64,000 nucleotides of DNA from Aquila chrysaetos chrysaetos (lineage: Eukaryota > Chordata > Aves > Accipitriformes > Accipitridae): positions 25,210,759 through 25,274,758 of the forward strand of contig NC_044012.1 of NCBI RefSeq assembly GCF_900496995.4, given 5' to 3'. The notes under the pieces were generated by a model. The model was given only the letters and a program-made list of their open reading frames with translations, was not told where the DNA came from and made no database searches. The position numbers and the translations under genes are program-made. Below are positions 29,036-39,478 of the stretch, in pieces. How positions within the stretch are numbered: position 1 is the stretch's first letter; every line of letters begins with the position of its first letter.

Positions 29036-32000
29036 ATGGGGGCCGCCGTCTTCTTCGGCTGCGCCGGTATCGCCTTCGGGCCGGCGCTCGCCCTCGTTCT
29101 TCTGACGGTGGCTGCGGAGCCGTTGCGGGTCATCGTCCTGGTGGCGGGGTGAGCCCGGGGGAGGGGGCTGGACACGCTGGGTGAGGGTCTGAGGGGGGCT
29201 TGAGGGCAGGCCTGAGGGCCCTGTGCTGCCGGGAGGGCGGCTGTGGGGCTGAGGGGGCCGCTTCGGGGGCAGCTGGGGGTCCGTGGGGGGCTTGGCAGCT
29301 TAGAGAGGGTAGATGGGGGTTCAGAGAGCATCGAGGGGGGCTGAGGGGTCCATTTTGGGGGCAGCTGGGGTATCAGAGAGCATTGAGGGGGCAGTTCTGA
29401 GGCAGTTGGGGTGTCAGAGAGCATTGAGGGGGGCTGAGGTTCCCTTTTTGGGGGCAGCTGGGGTGTCAGAGAGCACTGAGGGGGGCTGTGGGGGTAGTTC
29501 TGGGGCAGTTGGCGTGTTCTGGTGGTAGGCAGCTCTGAGGGAGCTGTGGGGGAAGTTCTGAGGCAGATGAGGGGTGGTCTGGGGCAGGGCAGGCAGTAGC
29601 AGGGGGGTGAGGTGTGAAAAGGAGGCTGACGAGGCAGGCAGGATCGAGGTGGTCTAGGGGGCAGCTGGAGAAGTTGGGGGGGGCCAGTTCTGGGGTGGCT
29701 TGTGAGGCCACTGGGGGGTTGGGAGCTTCAGGAGGGTAGATGGGGGGGCTAAGTGAGTCTGGGGTACAGGCAGTACTGGAGAGGGCTTAGGGGTGTCTGA
29801 GAGGCACAGGCCAAGGCAGCGTGCAGAGGGGCTGAAGGGGAGATCTTGGGGCAGTCGAGGGGGTCTAGAGTGGGTGAGGCAGCACCCTGGGGTCAGTTCT
29901 GGGGAGTCTGGGGGCAAGCTGGACCTGGACGGATGGAGCCTGAGGAAGATTTGGGAAATCACCTGCATAGGTGGGATGGGGCTGTGATTTTGTAGGGGGT
30001 GGGAAGGGCTGTCCCCATATCTGGGTCACCCTGCTTTGGGGTCTCCCAACAGCCAGCTTAAAGACGACGTCCCAGCAGAGGCGAAACACCCAGATGCGGC
30101 AGCCTTGTCTCTGCCTGAGCTCAGCGACCCCCTGCCTGGACCACAGAAGCCGTTCCTGGCTCTAACCATGCAGCCACTGCTGTGCCGGGCACCATGCCAG
30201 GGGCAGTCCTGGCACCGTGGTCCCTCGTGCGTCTCACAGGCATGGGCTTTATGCTAGCCGGGGAGGAAACAAAGCCAAAAACCTTCCTCGTGCTGGGACA
30301 GCCACAGCTGGGAGCAGCGACATGCCAGATGTTAAGTGTTCATCTCATTCCTCCTGTGCCTGGTTGGTCCCCAGGGTCATGACTCCGGCCCCATGTGTCA
30401 GCATGGGGGAATTTGCTGGTTTAAAAAGAGGACTGGCTCTGAGCGGCCATGTCCCGCCACGCTTGGGCAGACCCCTGTTTAACCTTCAAGGGGCGAAGCA
30501 CTGAACATCCTTCCCTGCTTTGCAGGGCAGCAGGTTCCCTCCAGGCAAGTCATCATTGCTCTGAGAAAGGAGGATTTCAGCTTCTGAATCTGTTTGGTTT
30601 TCAGCCGTGTGCTTCTTTTCGCATGCCCTCCTCATGTGACAGTGACCAGGCAGCCCGTGAATACATGACCTGGAGCCCGGGCAAACCAAGCAAGCAGCTT
30701 GGCACATGTTTGTGGTATTTTGAGCTCTGGAGCCTGAGTTTGGTGTTCCTCTCTCCCCAGGGCATTTTTCTGGCTGGTGTCACTGCTCCTGGCGTCTCTG
30801 ATCTGGTTCATTTCAGTCCATCTCAGTGACCGGGAGGATGCCAAGCTGCAGTATGGCCTCCTCATCTTCGGTGCTGCCGTCTCTGTCCTGCTGCAGGAGG
30901 CTTTCAGATTTGCCTACTTCAAGCTGCTGAAGTAAGAGCCTGTCCGAGGGTGGCCTGTGCACGCCCCGTGGGACTGGGTGACTTGTTCTGGTACCTGCAG
31001 TCAGTGTCCAACCTCCACTCTTTCTCTGGGGAACCCCACAAAGTATCTTCCTCATTAGATCCCGGGAGAGAGCTGTTCATCCTCGCCCCAGGCTCGTTTA
31101 TAACCATCCCTTCCCCTCTCCCATGTGACGAGGCCCCTGTTCTGAACCAGCTGCTCACACTTTCTCTCCTGCCTGAGCAGGAAAGCGGATGAAGGCCTGG
31201 CAACAATCAGCGAGGACGGCCGGTCCCCCATCTCCCTCAGGCAGATGGCTTACGGTGAGCATGAACCCGGGCAGGGCTTGGGCTGTTGCTGACCTCCCCA
31301 TGCTCTTCTGGGGCTGCCTGGCAGCGGGATGCTCAGGTATCAACAACCAGTGGCGGTGTTGATGAGCCTTGCTGGGCTAATGCAGCCTTCCCAACTTTTT
31401 CCTGCTCTCCCGCTTTTCCCTGGGCCTACACGCCGAGTCTGGGGCTCGTGGTGGAGGTAGCACAGCCACGATCACTCTTGGCTGACTCCTTTCTCCCTTT
31501 GTAGTCTCGGGCCTGTCCTTCGGCATCATCAGCGGCGTGTTTTCCGTCATTAACATCTTGGCAGACTCCATTGGGCCGGGCATCGTTGGGATCCATGGGG
31601 ACTCACCGTACTACTTCATCACATCCGGTGAGGCTGGGGGCCAGCATGTGCTGTGGGATATGGGCTCGGGGCCGGGATGCTGTGACAGCGCCGGTTAGAG
31701 CTGGAGTCCAGTCCTGGCATGTGGCCCTTCACTGAGGTGAGGAGGAGGAAGGTGATGACAAGGTCTGAGGGGGTCTGTGTTGCTCTCTTCCCCCAGCATT
31801 CCTCACCATGGCCCTCGTCTTGCTCCACACCTTCTGGGGAGTGATCTTCTTCGATGCCTGTGAAAAACGCCACTACTGGTGCCTGGGGCTGGTGGTTGCC
31901 AGTCACCTCCTCACCTCGGGGCTGGTGAGTTTGATGAGCCAGAGCCAACCGAATCTGCACTGCAAGCTGTCCCCAAAGTAAAGGGGCCGTGGCTGTCATT

Positions 32001-32813
32001 GGACGTCCGTCTGGGCATGGGGAGGGGGATGCAGGGACACCCGCTCTTCTTTCAGACTCCCTAAATCCCCACCTCTGAGCTGTGGGGTGAGTCACGGCCC
32101 TCTTGGGCACCTCCTGCTTGTTGGGGTGCGCTTGGCAGAAGGAGGGTTAACGAAGGACTGGGGATCGGATGGAGGATTAGCCACTAAGCTGCTGGTGGGA
32201 AATCGCTCAGCAGGAGTTTAAGCCAGGCTTACCGGAGCTCTGCTCTGCTTGGAGGGTCCCCTTTCCTTGGGGGGGGGGGGCTGTGGGGGTGGCTGGCAGG
32301 CGTTGACATTCCTAACATGGCTTTCTCTGTCCCCCCAGACGTTCCTGAACCCCTGGTACGAAGCCAGCCTGGTCCCCATCTTCATCATCACCCTCTGCAT
32401 GGGCCTCTGGGCCTTCTTCACTGCTGGGGGGTCCTTCCGCAACATCCTCAAGTGCCTCTCCTGTAAGTGGGGTGATGGGGGGCTCCAGTGCAACACGGGG
32501 GGCTTTGCTGGTGGGTCTCTATCCCCTTTTAGGTGTTGGGGGGTGTTGGACACGGGTGCAGGGGGGCCCAGAGCTGCTGGGAGGGGGGAGGACGGGTCTT
32601 GCCTGTAACCGTTTCCCTTTTGTCGAACAGGGGCCTGCGTCTCCTGGCTAACGGGGGCTCCTGTGAACCCGCAAACAGGCCCCCCACCCCTAAAACAACC
32701 CTGCTCCCCCCGCCATGCTCACCCTCTCCCTCTTTTCTGCCCCCCCAGGTAAGCAGGAGGACGACAGCAGAGTGATGATGTACTCCGCACTGCAGGTGCC
32801 TTTCGAGGACTGA
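29036..32813 (+). CDS. APH1A: APH1A, gamma-secretase scaffold subunit, 265 residues
   Basis: APH1A is the seven-pass scaffold of gamma-secretase, with presenilin, nicastrin and PEN-2, in ER, Golgi and plasma membranes. Seven coding exons: 29036-29148, 30761-30931, 31181-31254, 31505-31627, 31797-31924, 32339-32462 and 32749-32813; all junctions are GT-AG and in phase, total 798 bases, equal to the human long form (265). The start MGAAVFFGC sits in a CCGCCATGG context. The assembly motif GLSFGIISG (three Gly, GxxxGxxxG) and the conserved membrane histidines (LLHTFWG and ASHLLTSG) are intact. The end is MMYSALQVPFED. Exon 1 is followed by a 1.6 kb intron that holds a small tandem repeat. The gene runs tail to tail toward CA14. 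No damage. Identity is near certain. Confidence 0.97.
29311..29518. repeat. Tandem repeat in APH1A intron 1
   Basis: Four to five imperfect copies, about 40-53 bases each, of a unit containing TCAGAGAGCATTGAGGGGG and GGGGGCAGCTGGGGT. Variation between copies is mostly in a T-rich spacer. Purine-rich on the plus strand. Confidence 0.75.
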
Positions 32814-33442
32814 GCGGCAGGCGCAGCCCTGCCTGCTCCTGCTGCCTGCACTGCCTGTGCTGCTGCCGTACCCAAGTGCCCTCTTTTCGGCAGCTGGAAG
32901 ATCACGATGCTGCCTTCGCCTCTGCGGTTTGCTCCTCCGGTGCTGCCGCCTGGCCCGGCCCTGGCCCCTCTCCGTGACACAAGAGGCGGCTCTGTGTCCT
33001 GTCCCGCTCCAGAGGGGATTTTTGGGGTCTGACCGGTGCTCATGAGCAACCCTGTTAGCTTTGTTAGCGAATTCTGTTAGACTTTTTTCCTTACAGGGTA
33101 TGGCTGCAGGGGGAGCGCAGGGGAGGCAGGAAGGGGGGGCCAGGTGCCCTGTGGTGCAGCTGGGCTTGGGGGGCTCAGGGCAGAACCTCCTCCTTCCCTC
33201 ACATTTTCTTCCCCCCACCCTGCCACCGAGGGACGCCCCTGCCCTTGGTGCAGCCCCGGCCCAATGCGGTCTCCTGCCATTCCTCTGCGGAAGCAGGGTG
33301 GTGCTCTCAGGGCTGGGGGAGCCAGGATGGGGGGTGCTCTACCCCCTTCACCCCCTTTTTGCTCCCTGCCAGGTCATGTCTGGGGGCACTCGTTACCCTG
33401 CTGTGCAGCTGGGAGGGGGGGTAAATTATTTTTTCGATTCAA

Positions 33443-33448
33443 AGTAAA
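33443..33448 (+). terminator. Candidate polyadenylation signal (AGTAAA) of APH1A
   Basis: No AATAAA is seen on the plus strand between the APH1A stop and the CA14 3' end; the variant AGTAAA here, 630 bases past the stop, is the best candidate. Confidence 0.45.
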
Positions 33449-33705
33449 ACCCTTTTAATAGAGCAATGAGTACCATGGCACCGAGGCGACTTCTGTCATG
33501 GGGACAGGGTGAGGTGGTGGGGGGAAGAGAAAGGTCGGTTTCCCCCCAGCTTGCTCTGCTCCCAGCCCCTGTCCCAGCTTTGCGGGGAGCACCCAGGTGT
33601 CCTGGTTTCTCGGGGCTGACAGGATCTGGCCCCGAAGCACATCAGTGAATGGCCCCGTTCCCTCCCCAGCAAAGAGCCACCAGTGCCATGGAGTGGGAAA
33701 GGGGC

Positions 33706-33711
33706 TTTATT
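33706..33711 (-). terminator. Polyadenylation signal of CA14
   Basis: AATAAA on the minus strand, 124 bases past the CA14 stop. It lies about 260 bases from the APH1A candidate signal, so the two convergent genes end very close together without visible overlap. Confidence 0.7.
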
Positions 33712-33834
33712 TCCAGTCGGGCTGGGGCAAGAGCCACCACTGCCATGGGGCTGAGCCCCAGCCAGCTCCTCTGACATGGGCAGAGGGCTGGGGGGGGGTG
33801 GGGGTCCGTCGCAGCCCTATCTGGGCTGGGGGGT

Positions 33835-36800
33835 TCAAGGGCGAGGGCCGTCGTCAGAGTGGGTGCGGTGGGAGGAGGCTTTGAACACCACGTCCTGGTC
33901 CGGTGCCCTCCTTGCTCTGCCTCACGGGGGGAGAAGGGCTGAGGTGAGAGCAACCCTCCCCTGTGGGGGTCCAGACCCTCTGATTTGGGGGGTCTGGGCT
34001 CCCTGCTGCAACGGGGGGGGTCCCTCCTTAGGGTGGGGGCCTCTCACCGCATCCTCTTGGCCACAAAGTGGATGGCGAGGAAGAGGCCGAGGCAGCTGGA
34101 GACGGCGCCGAAGATGATGGCAATGACTTCACCTACGTGATGTAGCAGGGGGCTCAGGGGGGACCAGGGTGGGGGGGTGAACCCCCCAGCCCTGCCTGGC
34201 CCTGGCCGGTCTGTACCTGTCGAATACCCCTCGGGCACTGCAAGAGAAGAGCCGGGGGGGCTCAGTGCTGCAGCCTTGCACCCAGCCAGGGCTCTGGGAG
34301 CAATTTGGGGGGGGGGGGGCCCTTCCCCCCCCCCCCCCCCCCCCCCCGCCTCGAGCTGGCTCTCACCCCTGGGGAAGGATGACAGCACCAGCCGCTGGTT
34401 GAGCTCCTGTGGGACCCGAAAATTATCCACCAGGCGCTGGGGCTCCGGCTCGGCCGCTGTTGTGGTGTAAAGGGTTCCCTGGAGCTGCTCCAGCTGAAAC
34501 GGGGGGAGCACTGGGGCTGTCATCGTGTGTCTGTCCGTTGTGTCCCGTCCTCCCCGCCAAAACCAGGGGCTTTCACCCCAAAGCGGGTCCTACCTGGGCC
34601 AGGCTGATGCGGACGGGTTGCTGGAAGAGGGTCCAGAGGACGCTCTGGAAGCAGGGGGGGGTGGTGAGGGACCCGTTGTAGCGATAGTAGAGGTCCAGGC
34701 GCGGGGGCAACAGGTCCTGCACACTGAAGGAGGGGATGGCCGTTGTCTGCCCTGGGAGTGGGGGGGGAAGCAGTTGCAGGGGGCACAGAAGGAGAGTTTG
34801 GGGTCATCCCCCCCTGCCGCTATGTGCTTTCCCTGCTGTCTCCCCTTGCTACCCCCTTCCTCACACGCCAGTCGCTCACCTGCGTAGCGGATGCTCCCGA
34901 GATGGCTCAGGATGTTGTCATAGGTGGGGTGGGGGTCAGCACCCACCTGGGGGGAGCAAGGGGAGGGGGTGGTGTATATGTCAGGGCTGGGGGGTTGGTG
35001 GGTGGGCAGGGCGTTTTGGGGTCTGCATACCTCCAGGAGGACACCGAGCACGGCCAGCCCGCCAGCGTGGTGCTGTGCCTCGCTGGCGTTGGTGTAGCGC
35101 TCCACGTCGTAGTGCACCACGTGCATCTGCGGGCAGAGCGGCTCCGCGCAGGGCTGGGGGGGGGGGGGGGGGGGGGCGGGCAGAGCAGGGACACCCCCCC
35201 CCCCCAAACCCACACCCCCTGGGTTTCTGTCCCCCACTCACCCCCTTTCCCACACTCTGTTCCCAGACCCAATCCCACGCTGCTGCCTGCACCCATCCTA
35301 GCACCTTCTGTGGTGTCTGGACCTGCTGCCTGCACCTGGACTTGCTGCCTGCACCCGTTCCCTGGTCCTGTCACCCAGTCCCATGCTTGTTCCTGCTCCC
35401 ACTTCCCACTCCTGTTTCCCCTTCCTGCACCCATTTCCCACACCTGGACCCCTTTCTTGTGCCTTTTCCCATGCCTGCACCCAATTCCTGCACCCAGACC
35501 CCTTCCTGCACCCATTCCTGTGCCAGGTCCTGCACCCAGACCCCTTCCCACACCATTTCTGTGCTGTTTCACACCCCCAGGCCCATTTCCCACCACTATT
35601 TCCCTGCACACTTCCTGTGCCCAGACCCATTTCCCATTCCCTGCACCCAGACCCTTTCCTGCACCCATTTTCCACCTCCAGACCCATTTCTTGCACCCAT
35701 TTCCCTGCCTGTTTCCTGTGCCTGGACCTGTTTCCCACACCGGGGCCCCTTTCCTATTCCCTGCACTTGATTCCTGCACCCAGACCTGTTTCCCTCCCCC
35801 TTCCTGTGCTGTTTCCCACACCCAGACACCTTCCCATACCCATTGCCCTGCCTGTTTCCTGTGCCCAGACTCATTTCCCATTCCCTGCACCCAATTCCTG
35901 CTCCCAGCCCCCTTCCTGACCCCATTTCCCACCCCATTCCCATGTTATTTCCTGCACCCAGGACCCTTCCCACACCCATTTTCCACCCCCAGACCCATTT
36001 CCCATGCCATTTCCTGCACCCGGCCCCTTTCCCAGGCCGGAGCCCCTTTTAGGACCCTCCCACTCCTTTGGGACCCCCCACCACTACCCTCGTGGCCACC
36101 CTGTACCTCGGCAGGGGCACGGTGCCCGTCGAGGAGATGTTCGGCACCGCCGGCATGGCCGGGCCGTCCCCAGTGGAAGTGGAGCTGAGCGGCGGCGAAG
36201 CTGCGCGGCAGCCCCTGCAGCCGCAGGGAGGGCGGCAGTGCCAGCACCGCTGGGGTGGGGGACACGGGGGGGGTCTTAGCGGGGGCTGTGACATGTGGGG
36301 AGCCCCCCCCCACTACCACCCCAGACCCCCTCCCGGCACCCACTCACCGGTACCCACTCACCGGTGTGGCCGTTGTTGGAGAGGGTGAAGGCCGGGGTAC
36401 CGGGTTGGCCCACGGGGCAGATGGGTGGCAGCGAGGGGTCTGGCTGCGCCCACCGCGTTCGGATGTCGATGGGTGACTGGGCTCGGCCCCCGCATGCCGG
36501 GTGCCCCTCGGGCCAGTGCTGCTGCCCGTGGGGGCCTGGGGGGACCCAGGCGTCCGGGTGGGCCCCCCACCGACCCCCCCCCACCGTGGGGACGGTGCTT
36601 TACCCAGCACAGCCCCGTGACCCAAAATGCCCTCGTTTCCCCCCAAACGAGGACACGGGTGACATTCCCAACATGCTCGTTAATCTTCTGGGGACATTTT
36701 TTTTTCCGGCTGGGGGAGCGGGGACAAAGCTGATACCACGGGGGGAGGGGGACACCCATGGGGTCCCCATAGGCCAGGCGGGATGGGGCTTAGCCAGGAT

Positions 36801-37640
36801 TTGGCCGGGGCCGGATCCTAATTGGATTTGGCAGCCGCAGCCTTATGTAAAGGAACACAATGGGACCATTGGAGCGCGAGGGGGACCCAGGCGTCCTGGG
36901 GGGGCATGGGGGGGTAAGAGGGGGCTGCATCCATCCACCTCCCTCCCATTTGGGGGGACACAGGCAGCCAGGGGACCCAGGTGTCTTGGGGTGGGGGGGC
37001 ATTGGGGCTGTCACCCATCCATCTCCGTCCCATTTGGGGGGACCCAGGTGTCTGGGGGTGGGGAGCACAGGGGGGCACCCATCCACCTCCCTCCCATCTT
37101 AGGGGACCCAGGCTGGGGGGGGGGGTGGTGCATGAGGGGGCTGTCACCCATCCACCTCCTTCCCATTTGGGGGGACCCAGGTGTCGGGGGGGGCACAGGG
37201 GGCTGTCACCCATCCATCTCCCTTCCATTTGGGGGGAACCCGGGTGTCTGGGAGCAGGGGGTGGGGAGAGCATGGGGGGTTGTCACCCATCCAACCCCCC
37301 TCCCTCCTGGGGGGAGCCGGGTGATGCCCCTTTGCTCTGGGGTGGTGGATTCGGGGGGGGGGGGGGGGTTCCAGGGTGGGGTGGGGCCCCACTCACCCTC
37401 GTATGCCCAGTGCGGACCTGTCGGGGTGGGGAACAGAGGTGTTAGGGGGCCGGGGGTCAGGTGGCCCCCCCAGCCCTTCCCCGGGAGCCCCCCCATGGGT
37501 GCTGGCAGCTGCACCCCAAAGCAGGTCCCGCTCCTGGCAGGGGCGGGAATTGGGGTGAATGCCTGAAGAACTTGGGGGGGGCACTCACCGGCGGGCAGCG
37601 CGGGGGCCAGGCCCCCCAGCAGCAGCAGGGCACGAAGCAT
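33835..37640 (-). CDS. CA14: CA14, membrane carbonic anhydrase XIV, 341 residues
   Basis: Carbonic anhydrase XIV hydrates CO2 at the outer cell surface. Eleven minus-strand coding exons: 37589-37640, 37397-37417, 36362-36535, 36107-36249, 35031-35126, 34880-34946, 34594-34751, 34367-34493, 34217-34237, 34048-34132 and 33835-33916; all phases agree, total 1026 bases (human 337 residues). Signal [32 protein letters not shown] opens the catalytic domain. Zinc ligands are visible as HFHW (exon 4) and VHYD (exon 5), the proton-shuttle His in NNGHT, the SLTTPPC loop with its Thr pair and disulfide Cys. Exon 10 is the membrane span ([18 protein letters not shown]), then a basic stop-transfer and a tail with QDVVFKASS, like the human VVF motif. 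Two exons are only 21 bases. The last acceptor was chosen at GGCAG|AGC because the nearer CAG gives an unrelated frame. Catalytic residues are intact, so it is likely active. Confidence 0.94.
34307..34347. repeat. G13 run followed by C23 run in a CA14 intron
   Basis: Thirteen G (34307-34319), a short CCCTT spacer and twenty-three C (34325-34347) form a perfect potential hairpin, or a G-quadruplex and i-motif pair, beside the CA14 exon that ends at 34367. Copy number in such runs is often wrong in assemblies. Confidence 0.8.
35250..36060. repeat. Pyrimidine-rich minisatellite in CA14 intron
   Basis: The intron between the HFHW exon and the VHYD exon is filled with irregular units containing TTTCCTGCACCCAGACCC, CCCATTTCC and CCTGTTTCCTGTGCC. 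It explains the very long open frames seen here on both strands. No exon lies inside it. Confidence 0.85.
36880..37320. repeat. Minisatellite in CA14 intron 2, unit about 60 bases
   Basis: About seven copies of a unit that combines GGGGACCCAGGTGTCTGGG, a G-rich spacer and CACCCATCCACCTCCCTCCC plus ATTT. Copies differ mainly in the spacer length. It produces repeated WVPP and GDSP peptides in spurious frames. Confidence 0.85.
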
Positions 37641-37744
37641 GGCGGGGGGGGGGGCCGGGTACCGCCGGTCCGGCCTTAAATACCCACCCGGGATGGCCCC
37701 CCCCGGGGGAATGGGGAGGGATGGAGGGTCCATCCCCGGGGCGT

Positions 37745-38085
37745 CGGGGCGTGCGGACCGGGGGAGGCTGTGGGGCTGGGAGCTCTGGGGTTGTGGGGAG
37801 GGGCTGGGGGGACTAGGGATGCTGTGGGGCTCCGGGGGGGGGCTGTGAGCTGTGGTGGTGCTGTGGGGCTGGGGGCTATGGGGTTGTGGGGTGGGGGCCT
37901 CGGGGGGGGCTGTGGGGCTTGGCGACTTGGGGGGGGCTGGGGGTGCTGTGGGGTTTGGGGAGGGAGCTGTGGGGCTGGGAGGTCTGGGGTTGTGGGGTGC
38001 TGTGGGGTTTGGGGCTGGGGGTGCTGTGGGGCTCGGGGGGAGAGCTGTAAGCTGGGGGGGGGCTGGGGGCTATGGGGGGGCCCTG
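37745..38085. repeat. GCTGTGGGG tandem repeat upstream of CA14
   Basis: Irregular units of GGGGCTGTGGGGCTGGGGG and GTGCTGTGGGG cover about 340 bases directly upstream of the CA14 first exon. Almost no C runs occur on the plus strand, giving strong strand asymmetry and G-quadruplex potential. Confidence 0.8.
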
Positions 38086-38149
38086 GGGCGGGGGCGGACC
38101 CTGCACGAGCTGGCCTCACCCCGCTCCCTTTCTAGCCCCGCCCTCTTTG

Positions 38150-38800
38150 CCGGTGTCCCCGCCGCCCTCCCCCCCCGCGGTGGCCGGCGGGGCCGAGGAC
38201 CGCGCGCGCCCAGGACGCCCCGCCCCGCGACCGCTCCCGTGGGCGCGCGCGCTGACGTCGCCCAGACGCGTGCCCCGCCCCCGCGCGCCCCGCCCCCACG
38301 TGGGGGCCCACGCGCCTGCCTTCCTCCATTATGTAACGGCGCCGAGGCGAGGCCGGCCCACCCCCCCCCAGCCGCCATTGGCCGGGCCGGCCGTGACGCG
38401 CGGCCGAAGCCACCGCCCATTGGAGGCTCCAGGCGGAGCGGGGGGGCTCCTCGTGCCTCCGTCGCGCGGCGGGGGCGTGGCCGGGGACCCCCGTGACCCG
38501 TCGCGGCCCCCGGCCCCGCCACGGCCCGCTAGGGGGCGGAGCCCCGCGCCGCGCCCCCCGTGTCGCCACATGGAGGGGCGTGGCCCGGCCCCACCCTCCC
38601 GGCCAATCCACGCAGGGCGGCGTCCGCATTGGGCAGCTCCGGCGTCGTGGCGGACCAATGGAAACGAGGTGGAGGGGCGGGACGCTAAAGCTCCTCCCGC
38701 TGCCGGGAAGCGGTGACCAATGAGTGAGCGGGGGGGGCGGGGCCCAGCGGGAGGCACGTGCGGCCGCGCACGTGTCCGCGTGGGGGCCGCCGCAGCCGGG
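38150..38800. promoter_or_regulatory. CIART/CA14 divergent CpG island with clock-type D-box and E-boxes
   Basis: The CpG-rich region between CA14 (minus) and CIART (plus) contains a perfect D-box ATTATGTAAC (38328-38337, consensus RTTAYGTAAY), three CACGTG E-boxes (38297-38302, 38755-38760, 38769-38774), a CRE-like TGACGTCG (38253-38260), and several CCAAT or ATTGG boxes (near 38376, 38415, 38600, 38655 and 38718). Known family biology: CIART (CHRONO) is transcribed rhythmically under BMAL1-CLOCK and PAR-bZIP control. That the motifs act on CIART rather than CA14 is inference. Confidence 0.72.
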
Positions 38801-38807
38801 GCGGAAC

Positions 38808-38938
38808 CGGCACCGGCGCCGGGACGGGGACACCGGGACAGCGACACCGGGACAGGGACGGAGACACCGGGACAGGGACAGCGGCACCGGGACGGCGATA
38901 CCGGCACCGGGACGGGGACACCGGCACCGGGACAGCTG
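38808..38938. repeat. GGGACACCGGGACAG tandem repeat in the CIART 5' region
   Basis: Some eight imperfect units of about 12-18 bases with the core CACCGGGAC, rich in CpG, lie just downstream of the last two E-boxes. It probably falls in the CIART 5' UTR exon or first intron. Confidence 0.75.
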
Positions 38939-39478
38939 CAGCCGGGAGCAGGTGGAATCCGGGGTGGCCGGGGCCGGTTGGGGGGGGGTCCCGGGGCTGG
39001 GAGAGGGGTCGGGTCGGTCCCGGGACCGGTTGGTTGGGGGGGGTCTCAGTGCTGAGTATGGGGGACCCGGGGTGGCAGGTGAGGGGTCGCCACCCGTGGG
39101 GGGGGGTCCTGGGGCCGTGGCGGGGGTCCTGGTCCTGATTCTGGGGGTCCCAGTGCTGGGCGGGTCCCCACCTTGGGTGGGGGGGTTCTGGGGGGAGGGG
39201 GGTGGTCCCGGTGCTGGGGAGTCTTGGGACCGGGTGAGGGAGGGGGGGTGTCTTGGTGCCGGTGGTAGGGGTGGGGGGGGCCCCATCCTGGGTGAAGGGT
39301 CCCGGTGCCGGGTCGGTTCCTGCAGTCCCCCCCCCCCCCCCCGTGCCGGGAGGTGCCCCCGGGCGGGGAGGGGACACACACGACCCCCCATGGGGGCACA
39401 CGGCAATATCTCTCTTTTTGCCCAATTTCCCCTTTTTCCCCCTTTTTTTTCTCCCCCCCCCCCCCCCCCCCCCGCCAG

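Noticed and set aside
34743-36188. Long open frames across the CA14 intron on both strands
   Set aside because: They coincide with the pyrimidine-rich minisatellite, and the CA14 exons on the minus strand account for the conserved sequence.
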